Notes: generated by a model not told the origin, from the letters alone. 13,845 nucleotides of DNA from Psychrosphaera sp. (GCA_028098005.1 JAOHFM010000042.1:1-13845); one strand, 5' to 3'; shown: positions 1 through 7,784, counted from the stretch's first letter. Numbers and translations are program-made.

Positions 1-695
1 TCTTTAAAGATGTTTTTAATAGCGGTTAAGCCCAGAGCTGCATTTACGTATTGCGCATTTTTAACAAAGTCCGAGATCGGCTCAAATTTACCACGTAAGA
101 TTGTATGTTGATTTTCATGAGCAGAATCTAAAAAGATAACGGCTAAAAAGTTAATGTTTGACAGGCCTGAGTCTAAATTTTTGGATTGTTCCGGTTGAAA
201 CTGGCCCGTGTGAGGCGTTGAAGCGTGAGCTGGTTCCAGTAAATTTGCCCGCCCTAACGTCCGTCGTGAAATAATGCCACCGTAAGACTTGGCCACGAGT
301 ATGACAGGTCGTTCACCGGCGATATGTTTAATCAGGGACTCTTGTAATTGAGACTTCTGATCCGTTGTAAAATCAGTAGGGACGTCATCACTGCCACCGT
401 GACCTAATCGGTCGTAATAACAAGCAGTAACATGTTCAGGCAAGGCGTTTATAATAGGTTCCCAAGATTCTTCTGAGTCAGCACCAAATCCCGATTCAAA
501 AAACACCACGTGTTCGCCATTACCAGTACACTTATACCCTACTTCTTTGTCATTAAAAGAGAAGTAGTCTCCGTCGAATGATATTGGTTGATACTGATAA
601 AGCGCAAAGCCACGCAGCAGAACATAACTACAAATGATTATAGCTATAGAGAACTTGAGGTATTTAAGAATGGTCTTTAGAAGCGCGGAATTCAT
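1..695 (-). CDS. Membrane-anchored alpha/beta hydrolase (partial, C-terminus outside window)
   Basis: Reading leftwards from ATG at 695, the frame stays open for 231 codons to the window edge, so the end of the protein is missing. An AAAGGA ribosome site lies five bases before the ATG. Residues 11-29 form one hydrophobic segment, probably a signal anchor placing the enzyme in the periplasm. The rest fits the alpha/beta hydrolase fold: FESGFG at 66-71 in the oxyanion region, YYDRLGHGGSD at 93-103, and a nucleophile elbow AKSYGG at 135-140 with Ser137 as likely nucleophile (Ala in place of the first Gly of GxSxG). FLDSAHE follows at 188-194. Residues 148-181 look like an insertion rich in polar residues before that strand. 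The catalytic His and probably the acid lie beyond the window, so activity and substrate cannot be judged. It lies downstream of argS, beyond a terminator, so it is probably a separate unit. Confidence 0.8.
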   Translation of the reverse strand, partial: MNSALLKTILKYLKFSIAIIICSYVLLRGFALYQYQPISFDGDYFSFNDKEVGYKCTGNGEHVVFFESGFGADSEESWEPIINALPEHVTACYYDRLGHGGSDDVPTDFTTDQKSQLQESLIKHIAGERPVILVAKSYGGIISRRTLGRANLLEPAHASTPHTGQFQPEQSKNLDSGLSNINFLAVIFLDSAHENQHTILRGKFEPISDFVKNAQYVNAALGLTAIKNIFK

Positions 696-822
696 ATTAA
701 TCCTTTAATTTGTAAATAGTTGCCCTACTTCAAAGCGACAAACTTTTTGTCTTTTGATTGTTACATTTGCTCAAAATAACGTCAACGCAAAAAACTAAGC
801 TAAACATCCTGAAAATCCCCCA

Positions 823-851
823 TAAAAAAACGGAGCACTTGGCTCCGTTTT
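823..851 (-). terminator. Rho-independent terminator of argS
   Basis: The stem CGGAGC (831-836) and GCTCCG (842-847) with loop ACTTG is extended by A/T pairs on both sides. On the minus strand it is followed by a run of seven T (823-830). It lies 72 bp after the argS stop. The plus strand also has TTTT after the stem, so it could work in both directions. Confidence 0.85.
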
Positions 852-878
852 CGTTTTCGCTTTCACTTTCACTTTCTA
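849..878. repeat. Short hexanucleotide tandem repeat (TTTCNN)
   Basis: Five successive six-base units read TTTCGT, TTTCGC, TTTCAC, TTTCAC and TTTCTA on the plus strand, directly beside the argS terminator stem. On the transcribed strand this is a purine-rich GAAAGT/GAAAAC run. It is too short to infer a role. Confidence 0.55.
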
Positions 879-922
879 AATCCCGTCAAATCACAAGTGA
901 AAATGACAAGCAAAATGCAAAT

Positions 923-2659
923 TTACATTTTTTCCATTGTCTCTATGCCTAATAAATCTAGACCTTGTTTCATTGTGCGAGACACCAACAAACTCAAAGC
1001 TAAACGGCTTTGTTTCGTTTCTTCAGGAACGCCCTCTTTTAACATCGGACAAGCTTCGTAGAAAGTCATGAACAAGCTTGCTAGCTCATAAAGGTAAGTA
1101 CATAACACATGTGGAGTTAGGTTTTGACTTACGGCGTTCATCACTTCAACAAACTGCAATAACTTCATCGCTAATGCTTTTTCTTGAGTTTCTGTGATCA
1201 CAACGTCCGCGGCAAAATCTTTAGTATTAATACCCGCTTTACGGAAAATACTTTGAATACGCGCAAAAGCATATTGTAAGTAAGGGGCCGTATCGCCTTC
1301 AAAGCTCAACATGGTGTCCCAATCGAAGATGTAATCCGTTGTACGGTTTTTACTAAGATCAGCATACTTAATGGCACCGATACCTACTTTACGAGCAATT
1401 TCTTGTTGCTCATCTGCTGTTAAATCGCTATTGCGTTCTGCTAATAACTTACCAGCTCGCTCAACCGCTTCATCTAATAAATCAGATAACTTAACCGTGC
1501 CGCCAGTACGTGTTTTAAATGGTTTGCCATCTTTACCTAACATCATCCCAAATGGGCCATGTTCATAAGTGGTTTCTTCACGTAATAGTCCGCCTTTACG
1601 GCCTACAATTTCAGCTTGCTTAAAGTGATAAGCCTGACGAGCATCGGTGAAGATAATGATTCGGTCAGCATCTAAATCAAATGAGCGATATTTCATAGCT
1701 GCTAAATCAGTGGTTGAATATAAGAAACCGCCACCAGACTTTTCAACGATAAATACCGAAGGTTCACCGTCTTTGTTCGCCAACTCTTCAATAAATACCA
1801 CTTGCGCACCTTGGTCTTCAACCACAATTCCCTGGTCTTTTAAGTCCGCAACCACGCCTGGTAACATTGGGTTGTATGCACTTTCACCCATAATGTCATC
1901 ATTAGTAAGATTAACGTTTAGCTTCTCGTATACTTCTTCTGAGTGCTGAATAGACACTTCGATAAACTGCTGCCACAACGCTTTACACTCAGCGTCGCCA
2001 CCTTGCAGCTTAACAACATATTCACGAGCTCGGTCAGCAAAACCCTCTTCATCATCAAAACGAATTTTTGCTTCGCGGTAAAAGTCTTCTAAGTCTGACA
2101 GTGCCGTTGTTGCGACTTCTGACGCTTGCAACTTGTCTTGTAAATGCGCTATCAACATACCAAATTGTGTGCCCCAATCACCCATGTGATTTTGACGAAT
2201 AACATCGTGACCTAAAAATTCAATAACACGCGCAACCGCATCACCAATAATGGTTGAGCGTAAATGGCCTACGTGCATTTCTTTCGCTAAGTTAGGCGAT
2301 GACAAATCAACAACCACTTTTTTAGCCAACTCTTTTTCGATGGCTAAACGTGGATCAGCCAAGGCCGTTTCCACTTGCTTTGCTAGCCATTCTGGACGAA
2401 GTTTTACGTTAATAAAACCAGGGCCTGCAATTTCAAGGCTTTCAGCCATGTCATCTAAATTGGCTTGTTCAACGATCATTTCGGCAATGTCGCGCGGCTT
2501 TTTCTTTAATATTTTTGCTAATGCCATCGCGCCGTTAAACTGATATTCACCAAACTCTGGTCGGGTGCTACGAGCTAATGGCGCTGGCGCGCCTTCTGCG
2601 CCTTCAATGTTACTTAACGCTTGTTTAAATCTGTCTTGAACTAACTGAAATACATTCAT
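923..2659 (-). CDS. argS: Arginyl-tRNA synthetase
   Basis: Class I aminoacyl-tRNA synthetase that charges tRNA-Arg with arginine in the cytoplasm. The 578 residues match the usual length (E. coli about 577). Residues 1-90 form the ArgS-specific N-terminal tRNA-binding domain. The class I HIGH signature appears as HVGH at 129-132 within a stretch running from DLSSPN (118-123) to STIIGD. Further on, GKDGKPFKTRTGGTVKL is the KMSKS-equivalent loop typical of ArgS, and the C-terminal 120 residues are the helical DALR anticodon-binding domain ending in GIETMEKM. The start is ATG at 2659, only 16 bp after the prfC stop, with an A-rich AAAAGAAA as a weak ribosome site. It is probably cotranscribed with prfC and ends at the terminator at 823-851. 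Stop codon is TAA. Confidence 0.98.
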   Translation of the reverse strand: MNVFQLVQDRFKQALSNIEGAEGAPAPLARSTRPEFGEYQFNGAMALAKILKKKPRDIAEMIVEQANLDDMAESLEIAGPGFINVKLRPEWLAKQVETALADPRLAIEKELAKKVVVDLSSPNLAKEMHVGHLRSTIIGDAVARVIEFLGHDVIRQNHMGDWGTQFGMLIAHLQDKLQASEVATTALSDLEDFYREAKIRFDDEEGFADRAREYVVKLQGGDAECKALWQQFIEVSIQHSEEVYEKLNVNLTNDDIMGESAYNPMLPGVVADLKDQGIVVEDQGAQVVFIEELANKDGEPSVFIVEKSGGGFLYSTTDLAAMKYRSFDLDADRIIIFTDARQAYHFKQAEIVGRKGGLLREETTYEHGPFGMMLGKDGKPFKTRTGGTVKLSDLLDEAVERAGKLLAERNSDLTADEQQEIARKVGIGAIKYADLSKNRTTDYIFDWDTMLSFEGDTAPYLQYAFARIQSIFRKAGINTKDFAADVVITETQEKALAMKLLQFVEVMNAVSQNLTPHVLCTYLYELASLFMTFYEACPMLKEGVPEETKQSRLALSLLVSRTMKQGLDLLGIETMEKM

Positions 2660-2675
2660 TTTCTTTTATGCCTAA

Positions 2676-4259
2676 TTAGTGTTCACGAGTTTCAAGGAAA
2701 CGTACGTCTGGGTAACGTTCCATCGATAAATTTAGGTTTACTCTTGTTGGAGCAATGTACGACAAGCTATCGCCGCCATCGAGGGCAAGGTTTGAGGCGC
2801 ATTTGCGTCGAAATTCGTCGAGCTTTTTCTCATCATCACATTCAATCCAGCGTGCTGTTGCAACATTCACGTTTTCATATATCGCTTCAACGTTGTATTC
2901 AGACTTAAGGCGTTGAACAACAACATCAAACTGAAGAACACCTACCGCGCCTACAATCAAGTCGTTGTTTTCTAGTGGACGGAATACCTGTACGGCACCT
3001 TCTTCTGATAATTGAATAAGGCCTTTTAATAATTGCTTTTGCTTCAAAGGATCTTTAAGACGAATACGACGGAATAATTCAGGCGCGAAGTTCGGAATGC
3101 CGCTGAACTTAAATGATTCGCCGTGAGTAAAGGTATCACCAATTTTGATGGTGCCGTGGTTATGCAAACCTATGATGTCACCCGGCCATGCTTCTTCAAC
3201 TTGCGCACGGTCACCGGCTACAAAGGTCAGTGCGTCAGAAATTCGAACATCTTTGCCAAGACGAACGTGCTTCATTTTCATGCCTTTTTCATATTTACCC
3301 GATACGATTCGCATAAACGCAACTCTGTCACGATGTTTAGGGTCCATATTGGCTTGGATTTTAAATACAAAACCACTGAAACCCTCTTCATCTGCTGAAA
3401 CAGCTCGTTCATTGGTTTCACGAGGCATAGGCGTTGGAGCCCATTCCGTTAAACCGTCTAGCATATGATCAACACCAAAGTTACCAAGTGCTGTACCAAA
3501 GAAAACCGGCGTTAGCTCGCCCGCTAAAAATAATTCGCGATCAAATTCGTGTGACGCACCAACAACAAGTTCTAACTCTTCACGTAATTGCTCGGCTAAG
3601 TCTTCACCCACCGCTACGTCAACCTCAGGGTTATCAATGCCTTTAATGGTACGAACTTCTTGAATGGTATGGCCTTGACCTGTGGCATACAAAATAATTT
3701 CGTCACGAAGGATGTGATACACACCTTTAAATAACTTTCCGCAGCCGATTGGCCAAGTAATAGGTGAACAGGCTATTTTAAGTTCCGACTCAACTTCGTC
3801 CATAACTTCCATTGGATCACGAATGTCACGGTCTAATTTGTTCATAAAAGTGATGATTGGCGTATCACGAAGACGAGTAACTTCCATTAACTTACGAGTT
3901 CTATCTTCAACACCTTTCGCGGTGTCGATAACCATTAAGCATGAATCAACCGCCGTTAATGTGCGGTAAGTATCTTCCGAGAAGTCTTCGTGTCCTGGCG
4001 TGTCTAACAGGTTTACCAAACAATCATTATATGGAAACTGCATTACTGACGTCGTGATTGAAATACCACGGTCTTTTTCCATTTCCATCCAGTCAGACTT
4101 TGCATGCTGGTTTGAACCACGACCTTTAACAGTACCTGCTGTTTGAAGATGTTGTCCGAACAACAATACCTTTTCGGTGATCGTTGTTTTACCGGCATCC
4201 GGGTGCGAGATGATCGCGAATGTGCGTCGAATGTCGACTTGCTGTTGTTGCGCAGACAT
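2676..4259 (-). CDS. prfC: Peptide chain release factor 3 (RF3, GTPase)
   Basis: RF3 is a translational GTPase that removes RF1 and RF2 from the ribosome after peptide release. The 527 residues match the family (about 529 in E. coli). G-domain motifs are all visible: P-loop SHPDAGKT at 18-25, switch I RGISITTS at 64-71, DTPGH at 86-90 and NKLD at 140-143. The middle part carries the beta-barrel domain 2 and the C-terminal third the RF3-specific domain ending FLETREH. ATG at 4259 has AGGT eight bases upstream. In E. coli prfC lies near holD-rimI with yjjG between; here rimI and holD are also close, but an unrelated gene on the opposite strand lies between. It is the first gene of a prfC-argS unit. 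Stop codon is TAA. Confidence 0.98.
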   Translation of the reverse strand: MSAQQQQVDIRRTFAIISHPDAGKTTITEKVLLFGQHLQTAGTVKGRGSNQHAKSDWMEMEKDRGISITTSVMQFPYNDCLVNLLDTPGHEDFSEDTYRTLTAVDSCLMVIDTAKGVEDRTRKLMEVTRLRDTPIITFMNKLDRDIRDPMEVMDEVESELKIACSPITWPIGCGKLFKGVYHILRDEIILYATGQGHTIQEVRTIKGIDNPEVDVAVGEDLAEQLREELELVVGASHEFDRELFLAGELTPVFFGTALGNFGVDHMLDGLTEWAPTPMPRETNERAVSADEEGFSGFVFKIQANMDPKHRDRVAFMRIVSGKYEKGMKMKHVRLGKDVRISDALTFVAGDRAQVEEAWPGDIIGLHNHGTIKIGDTFTHGESFKFSGIPNFAPELFRRIRLKDPLKQKQLLKGLIQLSEEGAVQVFRPLENNDLIVGAVGVLQFDVVVQRLKSEYNVEAIYENVNVATARWIECDDEKKLDEFRRKCASNLALDGGDSLSYIAPTRVNLNLSMERYPDVRFLETREH

Positions 4260-4314
4260 GCAAATTACCTGTATTAAATATGGATTGAAAAAGAGAATAA
4301 AATTTTAGCCGCGT

Positions 4315-4348
4315 ATTATAGCGGAATTCCGATTAAAAGTAAGGCGCT
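4315..4348 (-). promoter_or_regulatory. Predicted sigma-70 promoter of prfC-argS
   Basis: On the minus strand a perfect TATAAT is at 4315-4320. The hexamer 17 bases upstream is CTTACT, which matches three of six -35 positions. Transcription would begin near 4308, leaving a leader of about 49 bases before the prfC ATG. The -10 is convincing; the -35 is weak. Confidence 0.6.
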
Positions 4349-4405
4349 GATTCACCTTAAACGGCGTTTTTTCTGACTCTAATTTCACCTACGCTCAAAG
4401 CCGTG

Positions 4406-4411
4406 TATCAT
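4406..4411 (+). promoter_or_regulatory. Possible -10 box of the membrane/spermidine-synthase-fold gene
   Basis: TATCAT, five of six consensus bases, lies 23 bases before the GTG start at 4435. The region 17 bases upstream (TTTCAC) is a poor -35. This is the best candidate in the gap shared with prfC, but the support is thin. Confidence 0.25.
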
Positions 4412-4434
4412 GCTCACTTTCCAGAGTTCCAACA

Positions 4435-6561
4435 GTGAGTAATACATTGAAAGCGTCATTTGTTTTAACCATTTTTCTCAGCTCTTTTTTACTCTTTTCT
4501 ATTCAACCTATTTACGCAAAGTTGATATTGCCTAATTTAGGTGGGGGCAGCGCCGTGTGGACGGCTTGTTTATTGTTTTTTCAAACAATGTTATTAGCTG
4601 GGTACCTCTACTCGTTTATTTTGAGTAAGCTTAAAAACACCAGCTTTCAAGCCAAATTCCATGCCGTTATTGTTTTGATCGCAGCAACCTTAATGCCCGT
4701 TTCCAATGATTGGTCTAATTCTGTGTTTGTTGATGTGCAGTCCCCGTTTTGGGACGTGTTCAAACTATTGTTTTATACCATTGGCATTCCGTATTTTGTT
4801 TTATCTACAACAGCCCCTCTGATTCAGCATTGGTTAGGACAAACCTCATTAAAGTCTAAAGCCTACCGCTTGTATTCTGTTTCAAACATCGCGGCGCTTT
4901 TGGCGTTATTTAGTTACCCTTTTATTATTGAGCACCAACTAACGCTTAATAACCAAACCTTTTACTGGTCGGCTGTTTACCTGTTTTTTTCCGCGACCAT
5001 TGGCTTAAGTATTTATACCGCTTTAAAGTTAGCACCAGAGAACGTATCTAGTAAACCAAGTGAAAATGCCATTGAGGCGTTACCAAGCTTTTTGAGAATG
5101 CTTAGCTGGTTTTTACTGTCCGCAGCTGGTGTTGTTTTACTTATTGCTACCACCAGCAAAATGACCCAAAACATTCCACCGATTCCGTTTTTGTGGATAA
5201 CCCCTCTTGCAGTTTACTTAGTCACTTTTATTTTGACCTTCCATAATGAAAAGATTTACGCCCGATGGTATTGGCTAGCAGCCTTTATTGTTAGCTCCGT
5301 TATTGCATTGTTGCTGTTTTATATAGGCACACACTTCAGTGCTATTTCACAAATATCGCTTTATTTATTAACCATGTTTATTGCCACTATGGTTTGTCAC
5401 GGGGAATTAGTTAAAACAAAGCCTGATACCAAGCACCTTACTCTGTTTTACCTATTACTTTCAGCTGGAGGCGCTACCGGAAGTTTGTTTGCTTCGTTTT
5501 TTGCAACTCAGTTTTTTACTCAATATTATGAATATGTTATTGGTTTTATGGCCGTTTACGCCTTATTACCCCTATCCATCTACAGCCACGAAAAATCAGC
5601 AGACAAATTACTGGTTAATGCCACACCTAAACCGTCTAACTCGAACGTCAAAATTGCATTAACTAGTGTGGTTGGATTCGTAGTTTTCGGTTTCTTTTTT
5701 AACTTTTTAAACTCCCAGTTTAATCAATTTAACGTATATGAAAGTCGTAACTTCTATGGCTCCTTGGCAGTAAAAGATTTACTCAACATTTCTCCACCTG
5801 AACGCCGACTTGTAGATGGTTATACCGCACATGGGGCTCAACGTTTGCCAACATTAAATGAGTCAACACTCGCTGATTCAAGTATTGATTTAGAGCCTTT
5901 GAGTTACTATCGCCCAGACTCTGGCATTGGTCTTACTTTGCAAGTGCCGACACAGCAAGCATCACGAAAAGTAGGACTAATTGGCCTTGGCGTGGGTGCT
6001 TTAGCGCATTACGGCCAACCTAATGACAACTATATATTTTATGAATTGAACCCAGACGTGGCGTTGGTGGCCAATAACTATTTTGATTATCTAAAGCGTT
6101 CTCGAGCCCAAATAGATATTAGGTTAGGTGATGCTAGAGTGATGTTAGAACAAGAGATGAATACTGAAGGTAGTCAACAGTTTGATATGCTCGTAGTTGA
6201 CGCTTTTTCTAGCGACGCTATTCCGGTTCATCTACTTACTAAAGAAGCCATTAACCTTTATCAACATCACCTTAAAACGGACGGTTCAATGGCATTCCAC
6301 ATTTCAAATAGTTACCTAAACTTAAAGCCGGTGATGCGAAGCATTGCCAAGCAACTAAATATGACGGCGGTTTATTTTAAAGCAGAGTCTGAAGATGCAA
6401 ATATTCACACCACTGAGTGGGTAGTATTTACTAATAATAAGAAATACTTAGCTCAACCAACGATAAAGTCATTTGGGTCAAACATTTTAATGGCTGATGG
6501 ACCAACGATTGATTGGACCGACGATTACTCAAGCTTGTTGTCGGTACTAAAGCTTAACTAG
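4435..6561 (+). CDS. Fused multi-span membrane / spermidine-synthase-fold protein
   Basis: A 708-residue integral membrane protein. The first ~425 residues hold roughly ten or more hydrophobic segments and the hallmark N-terminus of the 'fused MFS/spermidine synthase' family: QP at 24-25, LP at 32-33, GGGSAVW at 36-42, FFQ at 48-50 and GYLYS at 56-60. The soluble C-terminal part starts near ESRNFYG (436-442) and has a Rossmann methyltransferase-like core: GLGVGALA from 517, Glu537 in YELNP, GDAR at 565-568 and DAFSSDAIPVH at 589-599. True spermidine synthases have an Asp-containing GGGDG loop and a DxTDP motif; these are absent, so polyamine synthesis is doubtful and the function is unknown. 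The start is GTG at 4435: it is the first start codon in the frame after the TGA at 4348-4350, and its ribosome site is weak. It converges on rimI with 15 bp between the stops. Stop codon is TAG. Confidence 0.85.
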   Translation: MSNTLKASFVLTIFLSSFLLFSIQPIYAKLILPNLGGGSAVWTACLLFFQTMLLAGYLYSFILSKLKNTSFQAKFHAVIVLIAATLMPVSNDWSNSVFVDVQSPFWDVFKLLFYTIGIPYFVLSTTAPLIQHWLGQTSLKSKAYRLYSVSNIAALLALFSYPFIIEHQLTLNNQTFYWSAVYLFFSATIGLSIYTALKLAPENVSSKPSENAIEALPSFLRMLSWFLLSAAGVVLLIATTSKMTQNIPPIPFLWITPLAVYLVTFILTFHNEKIYARWYWLAAFIVSSVIALLLFYIGTHFSAISQISLYLLTMFIATMVCHGELVKTKPDTKHLTLFYLLLSAGGATGSLFASFFATQFFTQYYEYVIGFMAVYALLPLSIYSHEKSADKLLVNATPKPSNSNVKIALTSVVGFVVFGFFFNFLNSQFNQFNVYESRNFYGSLAVKDLLNISPPERRLVDGYTAHGAQRLPTLNESTLADSSIDLEPLSYYRPDSGIGLTLQVPTQQASRKVGLIGLGVGALAHYGQPNDNYIFYELNPDVALVANNYFDYLKRSRAQIDIRLGDARVMLEQEMNTEGSQQFDMLVVDAFSSDAIPVHLLTKEAINLYQHHLKTDGSMAFHISNSYLNLKPVMRSIAKQLNMTAVYFKAESEDANIHTTEWVVFTNNKKYLAQPTIKSFGSNILMADGPTIDWTDDYSSLLSVLKLN

Positions 6562-6576
6562 AATTTGTGAAGCTTG

Positions 6577-7038
6577 CTACAGTGCTTTTTTCATGGACAG
6601 TGCGTGTTCTTTTTCAACGCTGTTTGGCACTGAGTAGTAATTTTTCCTGACGCTCTGTGTTTCAAAGCCAAATGACTCATAAAGAGCAACTGCAGCTTGG
6701 TTGCTCTCTCTCACCTCTAACCACACTTCTTCTGCATCAATGCTATTACTGTAGGTAAACAAATCATTCATTAACGCCTTGCTTAAGCCTTTACCTTGGT
6801 GATCTTTAGTAACACATATGTTTTCCAAAGACACTTCACCGGCCACATGGTCTGAAAAGTAATACCCAATGAGTTGATATTGTTTTTTCTCTATTTTAAA
6901 CAAGCCCATATTATGACTGCGCGGCCCAAAACTAGAAGAAACAATACGCTCACTCCAAGGTGCCAAATGGGCACTGTTTTCAATTTCCATAATTTCAGAG
7001 ATATGAGAGTGATTTAAAGGTTCTATTCTAGTTTTCAT
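6577..7038 (-). CDS. rimI: Ribosomal protein bS18 alanine N-acetyltransferase
   Basis: GNAT-family enzyme that acetylates the N-terminal alanine of ribosomal protein S18 using acetyl-CoA. The 153 residues fit RimI (about 148 in E. coli). The acetyl-CoA loop QGKG is at 81-84 after the strand ENICVTKDH. WLEVRESN at 106-113 carries Glu108, and LYESFGF carries Tyr120, matching the glutamate and tyrosine considered catalytic in enteric RimI. RKNYY at 131-135 and the closing HALSMKK are also family hallmarks. ATG at 7038 is preceded by CAGGTAA. It is 40 bp downstream of holD, the same pair as in E. coli, so the two are almost certainly cotranscribed. Stop codon is TAG. Confidence 0.93.
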   Translation of the reverse strand: MKTRIEPLNHSHISEIMEIENSAHLAPWSERIVSSSFGPRSHNMGLFKIEKKQYQLIGYYFSDHVAGEVSLENICVTKDHQGKGLSKALMNDLFTYSNSIDAEEVWLEVRESNQAAVALYESFGFETQSVRKNYYSVPNSVEKEHALSMKKAL

Positions 7039-7078
7039 TTACCTGAACTTATTATTCTACTTTTATTGCTTTACTCAG

Positions 7079-7486
7079 CTAATCGACATACTTGTCATCA
7101 ATGACAACTAAAGGTGATAACGTTGACCAAACCTGTTTTTTTTGAGCAATTGATAAGTCATGTATCGGTGCTGTTATTAACTGTGTTTTAGTGGCAATAA
7201 CGCGGGTTGATTTACCTTCAATTAACCAGGAGAAACTGTCGGTTAGTTGAACTTTTTGACCCGTAACTTTCATTTTAGGAAAGAGTACCAACAAATCTTT
7301 TTCGAATGAGGGCTCAAGCACCATATTTTTTACTGTTGAAGCGGCAGGTGCGGTATTTACAGCTGTGCTGTTGCCTGTGACTTGAGTAACAGACTCTTGG
7401 TTCGTGCTTGGCGCATTTACGGAGCCTACTTGCATAAACTCTATGCCTAGCCTTTTCATGCATTCTATTTGATGAGGTGTATACAC
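7079..7486 (-). CDS. holD: DNA polymerase III psi subunit
   Basis: Psi links the clamp-loader to the chi subunit and SSB in the replisome. The identification rests on length (135 residues; E. coli 137), position directly before rimI, and an N-terminal MKRLGIEF at 10-17 that lines up with the LQQLGIT chi-binding peptide of E. coli psi. Residues 22-53 are a Ser/Thr/Asn/Ala-rich linker, longer than expected for a folded part. The conserved core begins near LLVLFP (66-71) and includes FSWLIEG. The family is poorly conserved, so sequence alone would be less certain. The only start that keeps the N-terminal peptide is GTG at 7486; the frame upstream has no start before a TAA, and the next ATG (residue 10) would remove most of the peptide. 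A nearby ATG at 7501-7503 is in another frame. A weak -10 (CATAAT, 7499-7504) lies just upstream. Stop codon is TAG. Confidence 0.82.
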   Translation of the reverse strand: MYTPHQIECMKRLGIEFMQVGSVNAPSTNQESVTQVTGNSTAVNTAPAASTVKNMVLEPSFEKDLLVLFPKMKVTGQKVQLTDSFSWLIEGKSTRVIATKTQLITAPIHDLSIAQKKQVWSTLSPLVVIDDKYVD

Positions 7487-7560
7487 AGTTGAACCAACAT
7501 TATGAAATAAAAATTAATGATATCTAAATTTACAAGGTTGAGCCATTAGAGATTTGACTT

Positions 7561-7643
7561 TGGTCGGGGCGGAGGGATTCGAACCCCATGCCATCGCTAG
7601 GTTTTATTGAGAGAAGGGACCGCGGTTCCACCTATTGGAGCTT
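7561..7643 (-). pseudogene. Decayed tRNA-Trp copy (tRNA pseudogene)
   Basis: On the minus strand this matches the tRNA-Trp gene 65 bp away from its D-arm to its CCA end. The 3' part is nearly intact: T-loop TTCGAAT (7577-7583), CCCTC, CGCCCCG and an encoded CCA (7561-7563). The D-arm half, CCAATAGGTGGAAC, differs from the intact gene at only a few bases and shares its extra C. The anticodon arm is disrupted: about a dozen pyrimidine-rich bases replace the TCC that carries the anticodon, and three bases are added after AAAACC. No 5' acceptor strand complementary to CGCCCCG exists, and the T-stem has a T-C mismatch. It cannot fold as a normal tRNA. A tandem duplication followed by decay is the simplest explanation. 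Confidence 0.75.
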
Positions 7644-7670
7644 GGCTAGATAACCTCAAATTTCAGGCAC

Positions 7671-7694
7671 AAAAAAACCGCAATTAAGCGGTTT
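7671..7694 (-). terminator. Rho-independent terminator of the tRNA-Trp gene
   Basis: The inverted repeat AAACCGC (7675-7681) and GCGGTTT (7688-7694) with a six-base loop is followed on the minus strand by seven T (7671-7677). It starts 13 bases after the CCA end of tRNA-Trp, so the tRNA is probably transcribed alone and the decayed copy beyond it is not. Confidence 0.85.
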
Positions 7695-7707
7695 AATTTC
7701 TTTGACT

Positions 7708-7784
7708 TGGCAGGGGCGGAGGGACTCGAACCCCCAGCCATCGGTTTTGGAGACCGCTGTTCTACCAATTGGAACTACGCCCCT
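7708..7784 (-). tRNA. tRNA-Trp (anticodon CCA)
   Basis: A 77-base gene with encoded CCA. The acceptor stem AGGGGCG/CGCCCCT is fully paired and the discriminator is G73; with the CCA anticodon (7748-7750) these are the known Trp identity elements. The T-arm is GGGGG-TTCGAGT-CCCTC with one G-T pair. The D-stem is GTTC/GAAC, fully paired, including U11-A24. Compared with E. coli tRNA-Trp (76 bases, D-stem GUUC/GAGC), there is an additional C between positions 13 and 14, A24 replaces G24, and the top pair of the anticodon stem is G27-A43, a mismatch. The gene has its own promoter and terminator and appears functional. Whether these differences are normal for this lineage cannot be told from here. 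Confidence 0.96.

Larger units (their letters stand above)
696..922. other. Intergenic stretch between hydrolase gene and argS
   Basis: This gap holds the argS terminator and a hexamer repeat (listed separately) and the presumed promoter of the hydrolase gene. A minus-strand TTGACG at 780-785 is a possible -35 box, but no good -10 sits at the right distance. An open frame of 64 codons on the plus strand crosses the terminator and runs into argS, and is not considered a gene. Confidence 0.5.

Noticed and set aside
849..878. Hexamer repeat as a phase-variation or CRISPR-like element
   Set aside because: Five imperfect six-base units without spacers, outside any reading frame and next to a terminator; likely a chance or slippage product.
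758..952. 64-codon plus-strand open frame between the hydrolase gene and argS
   Set aside because: It crosses the argS terminator and the hexamer repeat and runs into the end of argS; its product is low-complexity Ser/Leu sequence.
1371..3646. Several plus-strand open frames of 65-107 codons opposite argS and prfC
   Set aside because: They lie wholly inside two strongly conserved genes on the other strand, and their products show no recognisable domain.
4435..6561. Naming the gene a spermidine synthase
   Set aside because: The fold is shared, but the Asp-containing SAM/polyamine loop and the DxTDP motif of true SpeE proteins are absent, and the N-terminal half is a multi-span membrane domain.
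6562..6576. Terminator between the convergent 4435 gene and rimI
   Set aside because: Only a four-base AAGC/GCTT pairing followed by T is visible, and it lies mostly inside rimI; too weak to list.
7561..7784. The two tRNA-like segments as attachment sites of an integrated element
   Set aside because: Similarity extends from D-arm to CCA end, the 65 bp between them contain only a terminator, and no integrase is near; tandem duplication is simpler.
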